Source of the DNA: Rhodocyclaceae bacterium
GTDB lineage: Bacteria > Pseudomonadota > Gammaproteobacteria > Burkholderiales > Rhodocyclaceae
Direction of reading: 5' to 3'
NCBI GenBank assembly: GCA_028714035.1
Contig: JAQTNA010000008.1
Coordinates: 1 to 64,000, forward strand
DNA length: 64,000 nt
Both the position numbers and the translations under genes were made by a program. Positions within the stretch are counted from its first letter, which is position 1. Every line of letters starts with the position of its first letter. A model generated the notes under the pieces. It worked only from the letters and a program-made list of their open reading frames with translations. It made no database searches and had not been told where the DNA came from. This document shows positions 16,809 through 24,400 of the stretch, piece by piece.

Positions 16809-18263
16809 TTACCGCAGTGGTTTGACACCTCCCCTACGGCCCAAACCGAAGGCAATGCGATAGACGTCTGGCATTTGGATGCGGCCATCGGTCAATGTCT
16901 GTATCAACCCTAACGCCTCCAGATCCTGCGCTATTCCTGCGGAGCCATCGTGAAGATGCAGCGGAGGCAGTTTGACCATGGTTGTAGATCCTGCGGATGC
17001 AGCCTTCAGCGTTTCCTGAGTTTCAGACTCCTCCCATATCGCAGCCATGTCTGATAAACCGCATGGTACGCTGAGGCGGCCTTTGAACGGTTCCATTACC
17101 GTACCCACCCATGGATAATCTTCTCCAGTAATCTCCTGCACACGAATTTTTGATGCGCGTTGTACCCCTGCTTGAATGCCTTTGTAATCCAGGGGCTTGA
17201 GATGGTCATCTGGGGTTTCTTGGGCAGCAGTCTTGAGGGCGGCGAAGAAACTACGCGGACTAACTTGGTTAAGGCCATCCTGAAGATGGTTAACCAGCCA
17301 AGTGTAAGGTTTACCCCGCTTGGTCGTTGCCCCCATGGCTTTTCCGGCGAGTTGGATGAAAAGCTTTTCCTGTAACTCCTCATCTGTGCGCAGACGTGGG
17401 GGCAGAAGCCAACTTTCATCCGTCTTGCTTCCTTTCATATCCAGTTCTTCACTGATCAACTTTCTGAAAGCTGCCCCTCCAGATAAGGAATTCACCAGGC
17501 ATTGAAAGAACAGGGCATATAGATCGGCGCGGCGCCAGCTAAGATCAGCCTTGTACGCCAGTAGCTTGGAATAATCTGGGAAAGCGGTTACAGCCTTGTC
17601 TTGCAGTATGTCCGGGCGCACGAAGAGCTTGAAGCGTATCCTTCGTGTAGATCTCACATCTAGACCGACTCTGAGCAATGCCTGTGCAAGAGGGTGAATA
17701 TCGGGCCAAGTGTCGGCTAGGCGATCTAGGGCATCGAAGAGTACGAGAAGTGTCTCGTCTCGTGCTTCAAGCTTGCGATCTGCCTGTTCAAGCAAGAGCG
17801 CATATTCTTCCGGGTGCGCTTCTACCCAGGTTACGCGTTCCTCCCAATTGGTCAGACTTGCGAAGAATCCGTCAAACTCGGCGTGGAGTGCCAAAACGGC
17901 GCGCCAGATCGAGCGTGATTTGAAACGGGCGACCAAGCTTGCCAGAATTTCAGCATCCGGTGCGTCGCGAACGCTGAGACCATTGCCGAAGCCACGCGCC
18001 ACTTTAAGCTTGCTGCCAAGGCGAGCCTCGGGATATGCCGTCTTGATGAACTCTCTATGTTTGGGCGAAGCGAGCTGCGCCCACCAGAAGCTCTTCCCGG
18101 CACCTCGTATCCCCTCCACCAAGGTCGCATCGGGATGTAGCGCACGGGCATGGCTGGGAGGTACGTAGGTAAAGGCCGGCGGCCGCTCTGGTCTATCGCC
18201 CGCTTGGTCGAGCGAATCGGCTGCTTCGATGATGCCCTTGCGTATGCTTTGTGCTGCTTCCAC
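16809..18263 (-). CDS. P-loop ATPase with C-terminal winged-helix-like end (putative conflict-system component)
   Basis: A 484-residue protein with Walker A GIRGAGKS at about residues 51-58 and a Walker B-like LLVLFDALD at about 172-180. These are followed by SWRRADLYALFFQCLVN, resembling the helical region of STAND/AAA-type ATPases (Sll1717- or KAP-like by eye). The C-terminal ~45 residues (GIAQDLEALGLIQTLTDGRIQMPDVYR) look like a winged helix. No transmembrane segment or nuclease motif was recognised. Start: GTG at 18263, one base after the ParA-like stop, with GAGG six bases upstream; the TTG at 18275 is less likely. It is the last gene of a three-gene operon. GC is visibly lower than in flanking genes. 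The function is unknown. Confidence 0.7.
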   Translation of the reverse strand: MEAAQSIRKGIIEAADSLDQAGDRPERPPAFTYVPPSHARALHPDATLVEGIRGAGKSFWWAQLASPKHREFIKTAYPEARLGSKLKVARGFGNGLSVRDAPDAEILASLVARFKSRSIWRAVLALHAEFDGFFASLTNWEERVTWVEAHPEEYALLLEQADRKLEARDETLLVLFDALDRLADTWPDIHPLAQALLRVGLDVRSTRRIRFKLFVRPDILQDKAVTAFPDYSKLLAYKADLSWRRADLYALFFQCLVNSLSGGAAFRKLISEELDMKGSKTDESWLLPPRLRTDEELQEKLFIQLAGKAMGATTKRGKPYTWLVNHLQDGLNQVSPRSFFAALKTAAQETPDDHLKPLDYKGIQAGVQRASKIRVQEITGEDYPWVGTVMEPFKGRLSVPCGLSDMAAIWEESETQETLKAASAGSTTMVKLPPLHLHDGSAGIAQDLEALGLIQTLTDGRIQMPDVYRIAFGLGRRGGVKPLR

Positions 18264-18264
18264 G

Positions 18265-19614
18265 TTAATCCTCAATTAGTTCAGCGATTCGACCCTTGGC
18301 CCATTCGATTGCGGCTCCAAACTTGGCGTCTATCTCTGCGTCGCTAACGCCTCCGTCTTCCGGGCGGAGTCGGGGGTCAAACTCCTGGAAAACCTCATCC
18401 CAATCTACTCGGATCGGAAAGTGTGGTGCCGAAGAGTCGTTCAAGTCGGGGGCAAAGTATTCGCTTGGGTCGGAGTCCGATGCAGGAACTTCATCGTAGA
18501 GGGTGTCGGCAAAAAGTTCGTAGGCACGCTCCCGGAAGCGCCTGCTTCGTCCTTCTCGGTCAGACTTTGGGGCAAGTGCCTGCACGATGTTTAGCTTCTC
18601 GCGTACCTGCTTGCACACACCGGGGCGCCTCTGCCAGAACGAAAATAACTGCCTATATCCCTGCCAGGTCTGCTCGCTGTCAGTAGCGAACAGCAACGCC
18701 ATATCCGCGAGCCGAGTGATGGCAACGGCCGCAATGTCGTGAAGGCCGGCTCGACTGTCTATCAGCACCACATCAGGCGCTTCGCGTTGTTCAAGCAAGG
18801 TTACGATGCGTTCCAAGCGCACGGCAAAACGTTGGGGGCCTTGTTTGGAAGGGATATCGGCATAGGCGCGTGCCAGCTTGCTCAGATAGTCGCTTTCCTC
18901 CCTTCCCATTGCGGTCGCGACTCGAATGTTGCCCAGCGTACCTTCAGCTAGGGGACTGTCCGTAACCAAATTCCCGAGCAAGGAATCTCCTTGACCAACA
19001 GCATCTTCTACGAACCAGTCAATCAAGCCGTAATCAGCCACGCGCTCACTTGGTAAGAGCAACCCAGATAGCCCAGGTGATTCAAGATCAAGGTCGAGTA
19101 GCAACACGCGCTTGCCGTCGCGCGCTAAACCATATGCCACCATAGTCAGCGCCGTGGAGCGCCCCACTCCGCCCTTGAGGCCGTAAAAGACGATGCGGGG
19201 TGGATGCGCAGCCTCGGTAACAGCACCAGGCCGCAGCCAATCCTGGCCGACGATCTGGCGATCCATTAGGCGCAGAGGGTGGTTTATCGGTACGCCCTGG
19301 GCGTCAGGGCCGAGTTCTATGATCGCGGTATGCCAATCTGCACTGGCAAATACCTGATCGGGGTTGGCAAAGTCGTCACGAAACAGAGGCGGACCTGGCG
19401 ACGCGTACGCTGTGAGTGGTTCAAAGAGTGTGCCCAGACGTGCTTTCGCCTCGGCTGGATAGGCATCTGCATCGCAGTTGACCACAAGCCGTATGCGGCC
19501 AAACACATCCCGTATGACCCCCACTGACCACTGCGCGGGCAACGCCGCATCATGCAGTTGGTGCGCAGCAAGGAGCAGGGCGTCATTGAAGCGCGTCGTA
19601 TTAGTATTACTCAT
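18265..19614 (-). CDS. KGGVGR-type ParA/MinD-like ATPase
   Basis: A 449-residue protein. The N-terminal ~140 residues match nothing I know. A ParA/MinD-type deviant Walker A, LKGGVGRST, follows at about residues 146-154, with VLLLDLDLESPGLS after it and a Walker B-like DVVLIDSRAGLHD near residue 285. The usual ParA signature ends KT(S/T); here the lysine of the final GKT is R, the so-called KGGVGR variant. It lacks a helix-turn-helix and parB or centromere repeats, so plasmid or chromosome partitioning is unlikely. The ATG overlaps the HEPN-like stop (TGATG), and one base separates its stop from the next GTG, so coupling is tight. Confidence 0.75.
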   Translation of the reverse strand: MSNTNTTRFNDALLLAAHQLHDAALPAQWSVGVIRDVFGRIRLVVNCDADAYPAEAKARLGTLFEPLTAYASPGPPLFRDDFANPDQVFASADWHTAIIELGPDAQGVPINHPLRLMDRQIVGQDWLRPGAVTEAAHPPRIVFYGLKGGVGRSTALTMVAYGLARDGKRVLLLDLDLESPGLSGLLLPSERVADYGLIDWFVEDAVGQGDSLLGNLVTDSPLAEGTLGNIRVATAMGREESDYLSKLARAYADIPSKQGPQRFAVRLERIVTLLEQREAPDVVLIDSRAGLHDIAAVAITRLADMALLFATDSEQTWQGYRQLFSFWQRRPGVCKQVREKLNIVQALAPKSDREGRSRRFRERAYELFADTLYDEVPASDSDPSEYFAPDLNDSSAPHFPIRVDWDEVFQEFDPRLRPEDGGVSDAEIDAKFGAAIEWAKGRIAELIED

Positions 19615-20042
19615 CAAAGGATACCGTCCAGTTCTGCCCGTTCGATCATGTCGAGCGCTTCGAGCGCGACCAATTCCCAGTTCGCAACCGAGGCCAGCGG
19701 CAGGGCTCCTTCCGAATAGTAGCGGTGCTCAATTTTCCAGTCGCTCATCAACCCGACAGAACCGAGCATCGCAAAGTAATTCGCATGACGGCCGTCGGGG
19801 ATTAAATGGCCATCAACCGCTACGCGGCTGCTCAGCTGGGGTTCGTGAGCGCGAAATCTATGGCCTAACGGAATGTTCCCGTTTGTGTCTGTCAGAACTC
19901 CACAGGCCACCAACACCGCCTTCTGACCACATTCAACGGTAAAACCAAACAATAGCCCGGCATTCGCTGTACAACCTTTGGCTTGAAGAATATGACCATC
20001 ACGCAAATGTCGGCGTGCTGCTTCTTTGTAGTTGACGTTCAT
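19614..20042 (-). CDS. HEPN-like small protein (first gene of the NTPase operon)
   Basis: A 142-residue protein. The N-terminal segment EAARRHLRDGHILQAKG, then NAGLLFGFTVECGQKAVL, resembles the HEPN fold pattern (A..HL.DA..L...G...AG.L.GFA.EC..KA). A later WKIEHRYY fits the second HEPN helix pair. The canonical catalytic R-x4-6-H motif is not seen at the usual C-terminal position, so it may act as a binding or regulatory HEPN, or be a toxin of altered motif. Start: ATG at 20042 with GAGG five bases upstream; the GTG at 20048 merges with that site. The family assignment is an inference from pattern. Confidence 0.55.
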   Translation of the reverse strand: MNVNYKEAARRHLRDGHILQAKGCTANAGLLFGFTVECGQKAVLVACGVLTDTNGNIPLGHRFRAHEPQLSSRVAVDGHLIPDGRHANYFAMLGSVGLMSDWKIEHRYYSEGALPLASVANWELVALEALDMIERAELDGIL

Positions 20043-20158
20043 TGGCACCTCTTACCACATTTGGGCATTGTCCGGGGCGCGTTATGCGGAAAACCAAGTA
20101 TGAAAGCCTGCTGGCGGGGTAAGGGCCAACAGCCGGGTTGGAACAGTTCCCTGGCCGA

Positions 20159-20548
20159 CTACGCCCGTAACGCCAGGTGCGCAATGTAGCCCGAGCGGGA
20201 TTCCTTGGCGGCTTTGGCGGCGGCATCAATACGGCGCAGGATGCGGGCGGGAAGGGTGATATTCACCCGCTCCGCTTTGTCGGACAAATCCGCCAAGTCT
20301 ATCTCGACCACCGCCCAGACCCAACCGGAAAACTCCAGATTCGCCTGATGCTCGGCGAGGGAGCGCGCTTCCGGCACTTGCCCGCCATCATCAATGACCG
20401 TTTCCAGCCACAATTCGATGGCTTCCCGGGCGTTGTCCAAGGCTTCATCCAGGGTGTCGCCCGCCGAAAAACAGCCCGGAAGATCTGGTACCACGACGCC
20501 ATAAGCGTGCTTCTCGTCGCCCGGTCCAATCGCAATCGGAAATCTCAT
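20159..20548 (-). CDS. hicB: HicB-family antitoxin
   Basis: A 129-residue HicB protein. The partial RNase H-like domain shows YGVVVPDLPGCFSAGDTLDEALDNAREAIELWLE, and a C-terminal ribbon-helix-helix follows (VNITLPARILRRIDAAAKAAKESRSGYI). It neutralises HicA and represses the operon. It follows hicA by 14 bp on the same strand. GC is intermediate. It lies within the directly repeated bracket that also holds the NTPase operon. Confidence 0.93.
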   Translation of the reverse strand: MRFPIAIGPGDEKHAYGVVVPDLPGCFSAGDTLDEALDNAREAIELWLETVIDDGGQVPEARSLAEHQANLEFSGWVWAVVEIDLADLSDKAERVNITLPARILRRIDAAAKAAKESRSGYIAHLALRA

Positions 20549-20562
20549 CGTCCCGTCCCTAT

Positions 20563-20748
20563 CTATCGTTTCAGCCCAGGCTGTTTCAGCAGCTTGTGCG
20601 CCAGCCCGACCCCCATGTCCTTCTTCGGATGGGGCACGCTGATATGTCCGCCCCGCTCCGGGTGCGTGTAGATGTGGTGGGAGCCCTTCACCCCCCGTAA
20701 CACCCAGCCCGCCTGTTCGAGCTTCCTGCTCAAGTCCGCGCTGTTCAT
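20563..20748 (-). CDS. hicA: HicA-family mRNA interferase toxin
   Basis: A 61-residue double-stranded RNA-binding-fold toxin. WVLRGVKGSHHIYTHPERGG contains the GSHH histidine motif, and ISVPHPKKDMGVGLAHKLLKQPGL completes the family pattern. It cleaves mRNA independently of the ribosome. Start 20748 (MNSADLSRKLEQ) matches HicA N-termini; a GTG five codons upstream is also open. Confidence 0.92.
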   Translation of the reverse strand: MNSADLSRKLEQAGWVLRGVKGSHHIYTHPERGGHISVPHPKKDMGVGLAHKLLKQPGLKR

Positions 20749-20763
20749 AGGCGGACTATACAC

Positions 20764-21095
20764 ACCTTACACACCGACGAAAACTCCCCTGGGGTCACGG
20801 CATCCGACTTTAGGCGGCTTCGCCATGTCAATTCAGGTTGCGCCTCTTGAACTTCCGTGTGTTGGCACTACTATATTAGAGCCCGCTTATGGGTACATAA
20901 ATCAACCTGGAAACCTCAGTTTGAACCGCAGAGACGCGGAGGCACATAGGAAAAACAGGGCGTTATAGTGGGTTTCTGTTTCACCCATCTGGTGAGACTG
21001 AGATACCTGCCAAGTTCTGGTTTTCTCTGCGCCTCTGCGGTGAATCAAGTGCTTTTTCTAGGATCAAAACACCCACACAGAGAGAGGTACCCCAA
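20764..21095. other. Gene-free stretch between hicA and the ABM-like gene
   Basis: 332 bp without a credible gene. It contains hicA upstream sequence (AT-rich around 20860-20900) and one palindromic element (20921-21046). A GAGAGAGGT site at about 21080 serves the next gene. Confidence 0.6.
20921..21046. repeat. Dispersed palindromic element, copy 4 (right border of the island)
   Basis: The left arm TTGAACCGCAGAGACGCGGA (20921-20940) and the inverted right arm CTCTGCGCCTCTGCGG (21025-21040) are both present. The left arm is identical to the solo arm at 16777-16797. Beyond the right arm, TTTTTCTAGGATC resembles the TTTCCAGGATG found before pyrC', although no gene starts there. Confidence 0.85.
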
Positions 21096-21551
21096 ATGTC
21101 TGCATTCATACCCGGCTTTTCCAGCGACGGTGTCGTCACCGTCAATCGCGTCCTGCTGAAGGACGGCTACACGGTGGAGGACCTGGAGGAACGTGTCGCC
21201 ATGTTGTGCGAGAACGTCAAGACCTACCATTCCGAGACCGGCTTCGTGGGCGGCATGGTGGTGATGAACAGCGGCCTGATCTCCAACGAAGGCAGCACCG
21301 TCGGCCAGGCGCTGGCGAGCCCGATGAAGGATCGGGAGGCCCTGATCATCACCTGCTGGAATGGATTCGAGGAACACGAAGCCTCGCACCGCAGCGTGAC
21401 CTTCCAGCCCCTGTTCCGCCAGGTGCTGGAACTGTGCGAGAACGGCAACGAGGAAGTCGCCTACCACATGCTGTGGTCCGGTCGCGCCTATTCGGCGGCG
21501 GAGGCGAAGGAAGCCCGGGCGGCGAAGGAGCGCTATCTCAAGGCGGCCTAA
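21096..21551 (+). CDS. Conserved-looking hypothetical protein, possible dimeric alpha-beta barrel (ABM-like)
   Basis: A 151-residue soluble protein I do not recognise by name. The segment EALIITCWNGFEEHEASHRSVTFQPLFRQVLEL resembles the conserved strand-helix of antibiotic-biosynthesis-monooxygenase (ABM) domains (W-x-aromatic-x4-H-x2-S). An N-terminal GYTVEDLEERVAML helix and a C-terminal helical tail with AYSAAEAKEARAAKERY follow. No signal peptide or cofactor motif is seen. The start is supported by GAGAGAGGT ten bases upstream. It looks monocistronic. The ABM reading is tentative. Confidence 0.6.
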   Translation: MSAFIPGFSSDGVVTVNRVLLKDGYTVEDLEERVAMLCENVKTYHSETGFVGGMVVMNSGLISNEGSTVGQALASPMKDREALIITCWNGFEEHEASHRSVTFQPLFRQVLELCENGNEEVAYHMLWSGRAYSAAEAKEARAAKERYLKAA

Positions 21552-21644
21552 GGCGGGGGCGGCGGTCGCTCCGCCCGGCTCGCACAGGGGCGAACGAGTT
21601 CGCCCCTACAAGCTTTTCCCGGGGCCGGGTTAGAATGCGGCCCC

Positions 21645-21977
21645 ATGGAACCCCAGGATATCTTGCTGGTCTTCACCAACGCGCCGGACGAGGCAGTCGC
21701 TCGGTCCCTGGCCCGCGCGCTCGTGGACAACCGGCTGGCGGCCTGCGTAAACATCCTCTCGCCCTGTCGTTCCATCTACCGCTGGCAGGGCAAACGGGAG
21801 GAAGCGACCGAGGTGCCGCTGCTCATCAAGACCACGGCAGCCGCTTATCCCGCGCTGGAGGAGGCCATCCGGGCGGGGCATCCCTATGAACTGCCGGAAA
21901 TCCTGGCCCTGCCGATTCAAGCGGGCCTGCCCGGCTATCTGGCCTGGGTCGGTGCCGAGACCGCCACCCCGGAATAA
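21645..21977 (+). CDS. cutA: Divalent-cation tolerance protein CutA
   Basis: A 110-residue trimeric PII-like fold protein: LLVFTNAPDEAVARSLARALVDNRLAACVNI and HPYELPEILALPI are CutA signatures. The family binds Cu(II) and other ions, but its physiological role is uncertain. It sits 12 bp upstream of dsbD in the same direction, the cutA-dsbD pairing found in many Proteobacteria. Confidence 0.95.
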   Translation: MEPQDILLVFTNAPDEAVARSLARALVDNRLAACVNILSPCRSIYRWQGKREEATEVPLLIKTTAAAYPALEEAIRAGHPYELPEILALPIQAGLPGYLAWVGAETATPE

Positions 21978-21989
21978 AGGTAAGAAGAC

Positions 21990-23771
21990 ATGTGGAAGAG
22001 ACTGCTGGCCGGCCTGATGCTGGTGTTTGCCCTAGGCGCCTCGGGCGCGGCCATCGCCGGGAACCAGGAACCGCTGCCGCCGGAAAAGGCCTACCGCCTT
22101 TCTGCCCAGGCGCTGGATGCCAAGACGGTGGAGGTGCGCTTCGACATCGTGGACGGCTATTACCTGTACAAGGAAAAGTTCAAGTTCAGAGCCGACCCGG
22201 ACACCGTCACGTTCGGCAAGCCGGACCTGCCCCCGGGCAAGATGAAGGACGACGAAAACTTCGGCAAGGTGGAAACCTACCGGGGCGAACTGGTGTTCAG
22301 GCTGCCGGTACAGGCCCCGACCGGGGTGACCAGATTCAAACTCACCGTGAGCTCCCAGGGCTGTGCGGACATGGGTATCTGCTACCCGCCCACGCCCCAG
22401 ACCACGGACGTTGACCTGGCGGCGGCCCCCGCAGCAGCCGGCGGCGGCGCCGCGGCGCCTGCCGGTCCGGGCAACGAGACCTCGCGCCTGGCCGGCATGC
22501 TGCGCCACGCCAGCCTCTGGCTGTCGCTGGCGAGCTTCTTCGGTTTCGGGCTGCTCCTGGCGCTCACGCCCTGCTGTTTCCCCATGATCCCCATCCTGTC
22601 CGGCATCATCGTCGGCCAGGGCCATGAGATCAGCAAGGGGCGCGCCCTGGTGCTGTCCCTGACCTACGTAGTCGCCATGGCCGCCACCTATGCCGTGGCC
22701 GGCGTGGCGGCGGGCCTCTCGGGCAACATGCTGTCTTCGGCGCTTCAGAACCCCTGGGTGCTGGGCGGCTTCGCCGGCGTGTTCGTCATCCTGTCCCTCT
22801 CGATGTTCGGTTTCTATGAATTGCAGATGCCGGCCTTCATCCAAAGCCGGCTGTCGGAGACGGCCAGCCACCAGAAGGGCGGATCGCTGGCCGGCGTGGC
22901 GGCCATGGGCCTGCTCTCGGCCCTGATCGTCGGCCCCTGCGTGGCGGCGCCCCTGGCCGGCGCCCTGCTCTACATCGCCAAGAGCCGGGACGCCCTCCTG
23001 GGCGGCGCGGCCCTCTTCGCCCTGGGACTGGGCATGGGCGCCCCCCTGGTACTGGTGGGGGTGTTTGCCCGCGGGCTCCTGCCCCACTCCGGCCCCTGGA
23101 TGGAGGCGGTGAAGAAGTTCTTCGGCGTGCTGCTCCTGGGTGTGGCCATCTGGCTGGTATCCCCCGTGATCCCGGCCGCCGCCCACATGCTGGCCTGGGC
23201 CGCGCTCCTCGTCGTTTCCGCCATCTACCTGCATGCCCTGGACCCCCTGCCGCCCCACGCCGGAGGCTGGCACCGCTTCTGGAAGGGCATAGGCGTATTG
23301 GCGCTCCTCCTGGGTGCCTCCCTGGTGCTGGGGGTGCTGGCGGGCAGCCGTGATCCGCTGCAACCCCTGGCCATCCTGCGCGGCGCCTCGGCTGCGGCGC
23401 CCCAGTCGGAGGCGAAGTTCGAGCGGGTCGCCTCGCTGGAGGAACTGGATGCGCGCCTCAAGACGGCGGGCAAGCCCGCGCTGTTGGATTTCTACGCCGA
23501 CTGGTGTGTGTCCTGCAAGGAGATGGATCGCTTCACCTTCTCCGACCCGGCGGTGCAGGCCCGGCTCAAGGGCGTGCTGCTGCTGCGCGCCGATGTCACG
23601 GCCAACTCGGACGCGGACCAGGCGCTCCTGAAACGCTTCGATCTCTTCGGGCCGCCGGGGATCATCTTCTACGACAAGATGGGCGCCGAGCAGACCGCCA
23701 GCCGACTGGTCGGCTACCAACCGCCGGAAGAGTTCCTGCCCACCCTGGACCGGGCCTTCGGCAAGCCCTGA
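21990..23771 (+). CDS. dsbD: Thiol:disulfide interchange protein DsbD
   Basis: A 593-residue protein with the complete DsbD order: signal peptide (about residues 1-24), periplasmic N-terminal domain with the redox cysteines in SSQGCADMGICYPP, eight-helix membrane domain with ALTPCCFPMIPILSG and VGPCVAAPL, and C-terminal thioredoxin domain with DWCVSCKEMD. It passes electrons from cytoplasmic thioredoxin to periplasmic proteins such as DsbC and cytochrome c maturation factors. It follows cutA by 12 bp. Confidence 0.95.
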   Translation: MWKRLLAGLMLVFALGASGAAIAGNQEPLPPEKAYRLSAQALDAKTVEVRFDIVDGYYLYKEKFKFRADPDTVTFGKPDLPPGKMKDDENFGKVETYRGELVFRLPVQAPTGVTRFKLTVSSQGCADMGICYPPTPQTTDVDLAAAPAAAGGGAAAPAGPGNETSRLAGMLRHASLWLSLASFFGFGLLLALTPCCFPMIPILSGIIVGQGHEISKGRALVLSLTYVVAMAATYAVAGVAAGLSGNMLSSALQNPWVLGGFAGVFVILSLSMFGFYELQMPAFIQSRLSETASHQKGGSLAGVAAMGLLSALIVGPCVAAPLAGALLYIAKSRDALLGGAALFALGLGMGAPLVLVGVFARGLLPHSGPWMEAVKKFFGVLLLGVAIWLVSPVIPAAAHMLAWAALLVVSAIYLHALDPLPPHAGGWHRFWKGIGVLALLLGASLVLGVLAGSRDPLQPLAILRGASAAAPQSEAKFERVASLEELDARLKTAGKPALLDFYADWCVSCKEMDRFTFSDPAVQARLKGVLLLRADVTANSDADQALLKRFDLFGPPGIIFYDKMGAEQTASRLVGYQPPEEFLPTLDRAFGKP

Positions 23772-23808
23772 AGCCCGCCACTCACCGTCGCGGCCTCCGT
23801 CCCGAACG

Positions 23809-24246
23809 CTATCTGGCCGTCACCACTTCCCATTCGGCGATGCCGCCGTCCACGACTCGAAACAGGGGATGGGGTTCGGGGTACCCGATCTCGCCGACTC
23901 CGGCCAGCCAGGCGGGGGATCGGACCTCGAGCTTGGCGAGGAGATGCCCCCACTCGTAGGCGATCTGCCCGGCCGTCACCGCCAGCGGCTCCAGTATCCT
24001 GGTCGGCCCTATCTTGCCCGCGTCAAACCCATAGCCCCGGCGGGTCGCCTCGGCCTGAACCGCCATGAGATAGGCGGCGACGTAGGCGCCCGGTTCCCGG
24101 GACTGCTGAAACCGGATGAGTTGCGGATGATGCCGGTAGCCGCGGGTCAGCCCGGCCAGAACCTTCTGGGCCAGCAATGCCTCGCGCCACAAGGCCACGA
24201 GCCCCTTCGGGTCCAGATATTTCGGGTGCAGGGACCAGAGGCGCAT
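23809..24246 (-). CDS. Pyrimidine-dimer DNA glycosylase-like protein (Pyr_excise family)
   Basis: A 145-residue protein starting MRLWSLHPKYLDPKGLVALWREALLAQ and continuing GYRHHPQLIRFQ, the signature of the PF03013 (Pyr_excise, T4 endonuclease V-related) family seen in many bacteria. The expected role is excision of UV-induced dimers; enzymatic activity of bacterial members is largely untested. Start 24246 is preferred over the upstream codon eight residues earlier. It is convergent with dsbD. Confidence 0.75.
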   Translation of the reverse strand: MRLWSLHPKYLDPKGLVALWREALLAQKVLAGLTRGYRHHPQLIRFQQSREPGAYVAAYLMAVQAEATRRGYGFDAGKIGPTRILEPLAVTAGQIAYEWGHLLAKLEVRSPAWLAGVGEIGYPEPHPLFRVVDGGIAEWEVVTAR

Positions 24247-24341
24247 CGGGCAAGGTTGGCGGGAGGACAAGGGTCGAATTAGACGCCTCTGCGACTTTCA
24301 GGACAAGCCCCCCCGGATACCCCGTTACTGGTTTCCGGGAA

Positions 24342-24383
24342 CAGGCTGTCTGCGGCCGGCAGGGACCGAAAGCAGACAGCCTG
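24342..24383. terminator. 12-bp perfect stem-loop downstream of the propeller gene
   Basis: CAGGCTGTCTGC (24342-24353) and GCAGACAGCCTG (24372-24383) form a perfect stem with an 18-nt loop, 18 bp past the stop at 24401. No T run follows on the minus strand, so it may act as a Rho-dependent or 3'-stabilising element. Confidence 0.5.
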
Positions 24384-24400
24384 CCCCTGCGGATACCCAG

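Noticed and set aside
18265-19614. ParA-like gene as a plasmid or chromosome partition system
   Set aside because: No parB, no centromere-like repeats, variant KGGVGR P-loop, and fused unknown N-terminus; neighbours are a HEPN-like protein and another ATPase.
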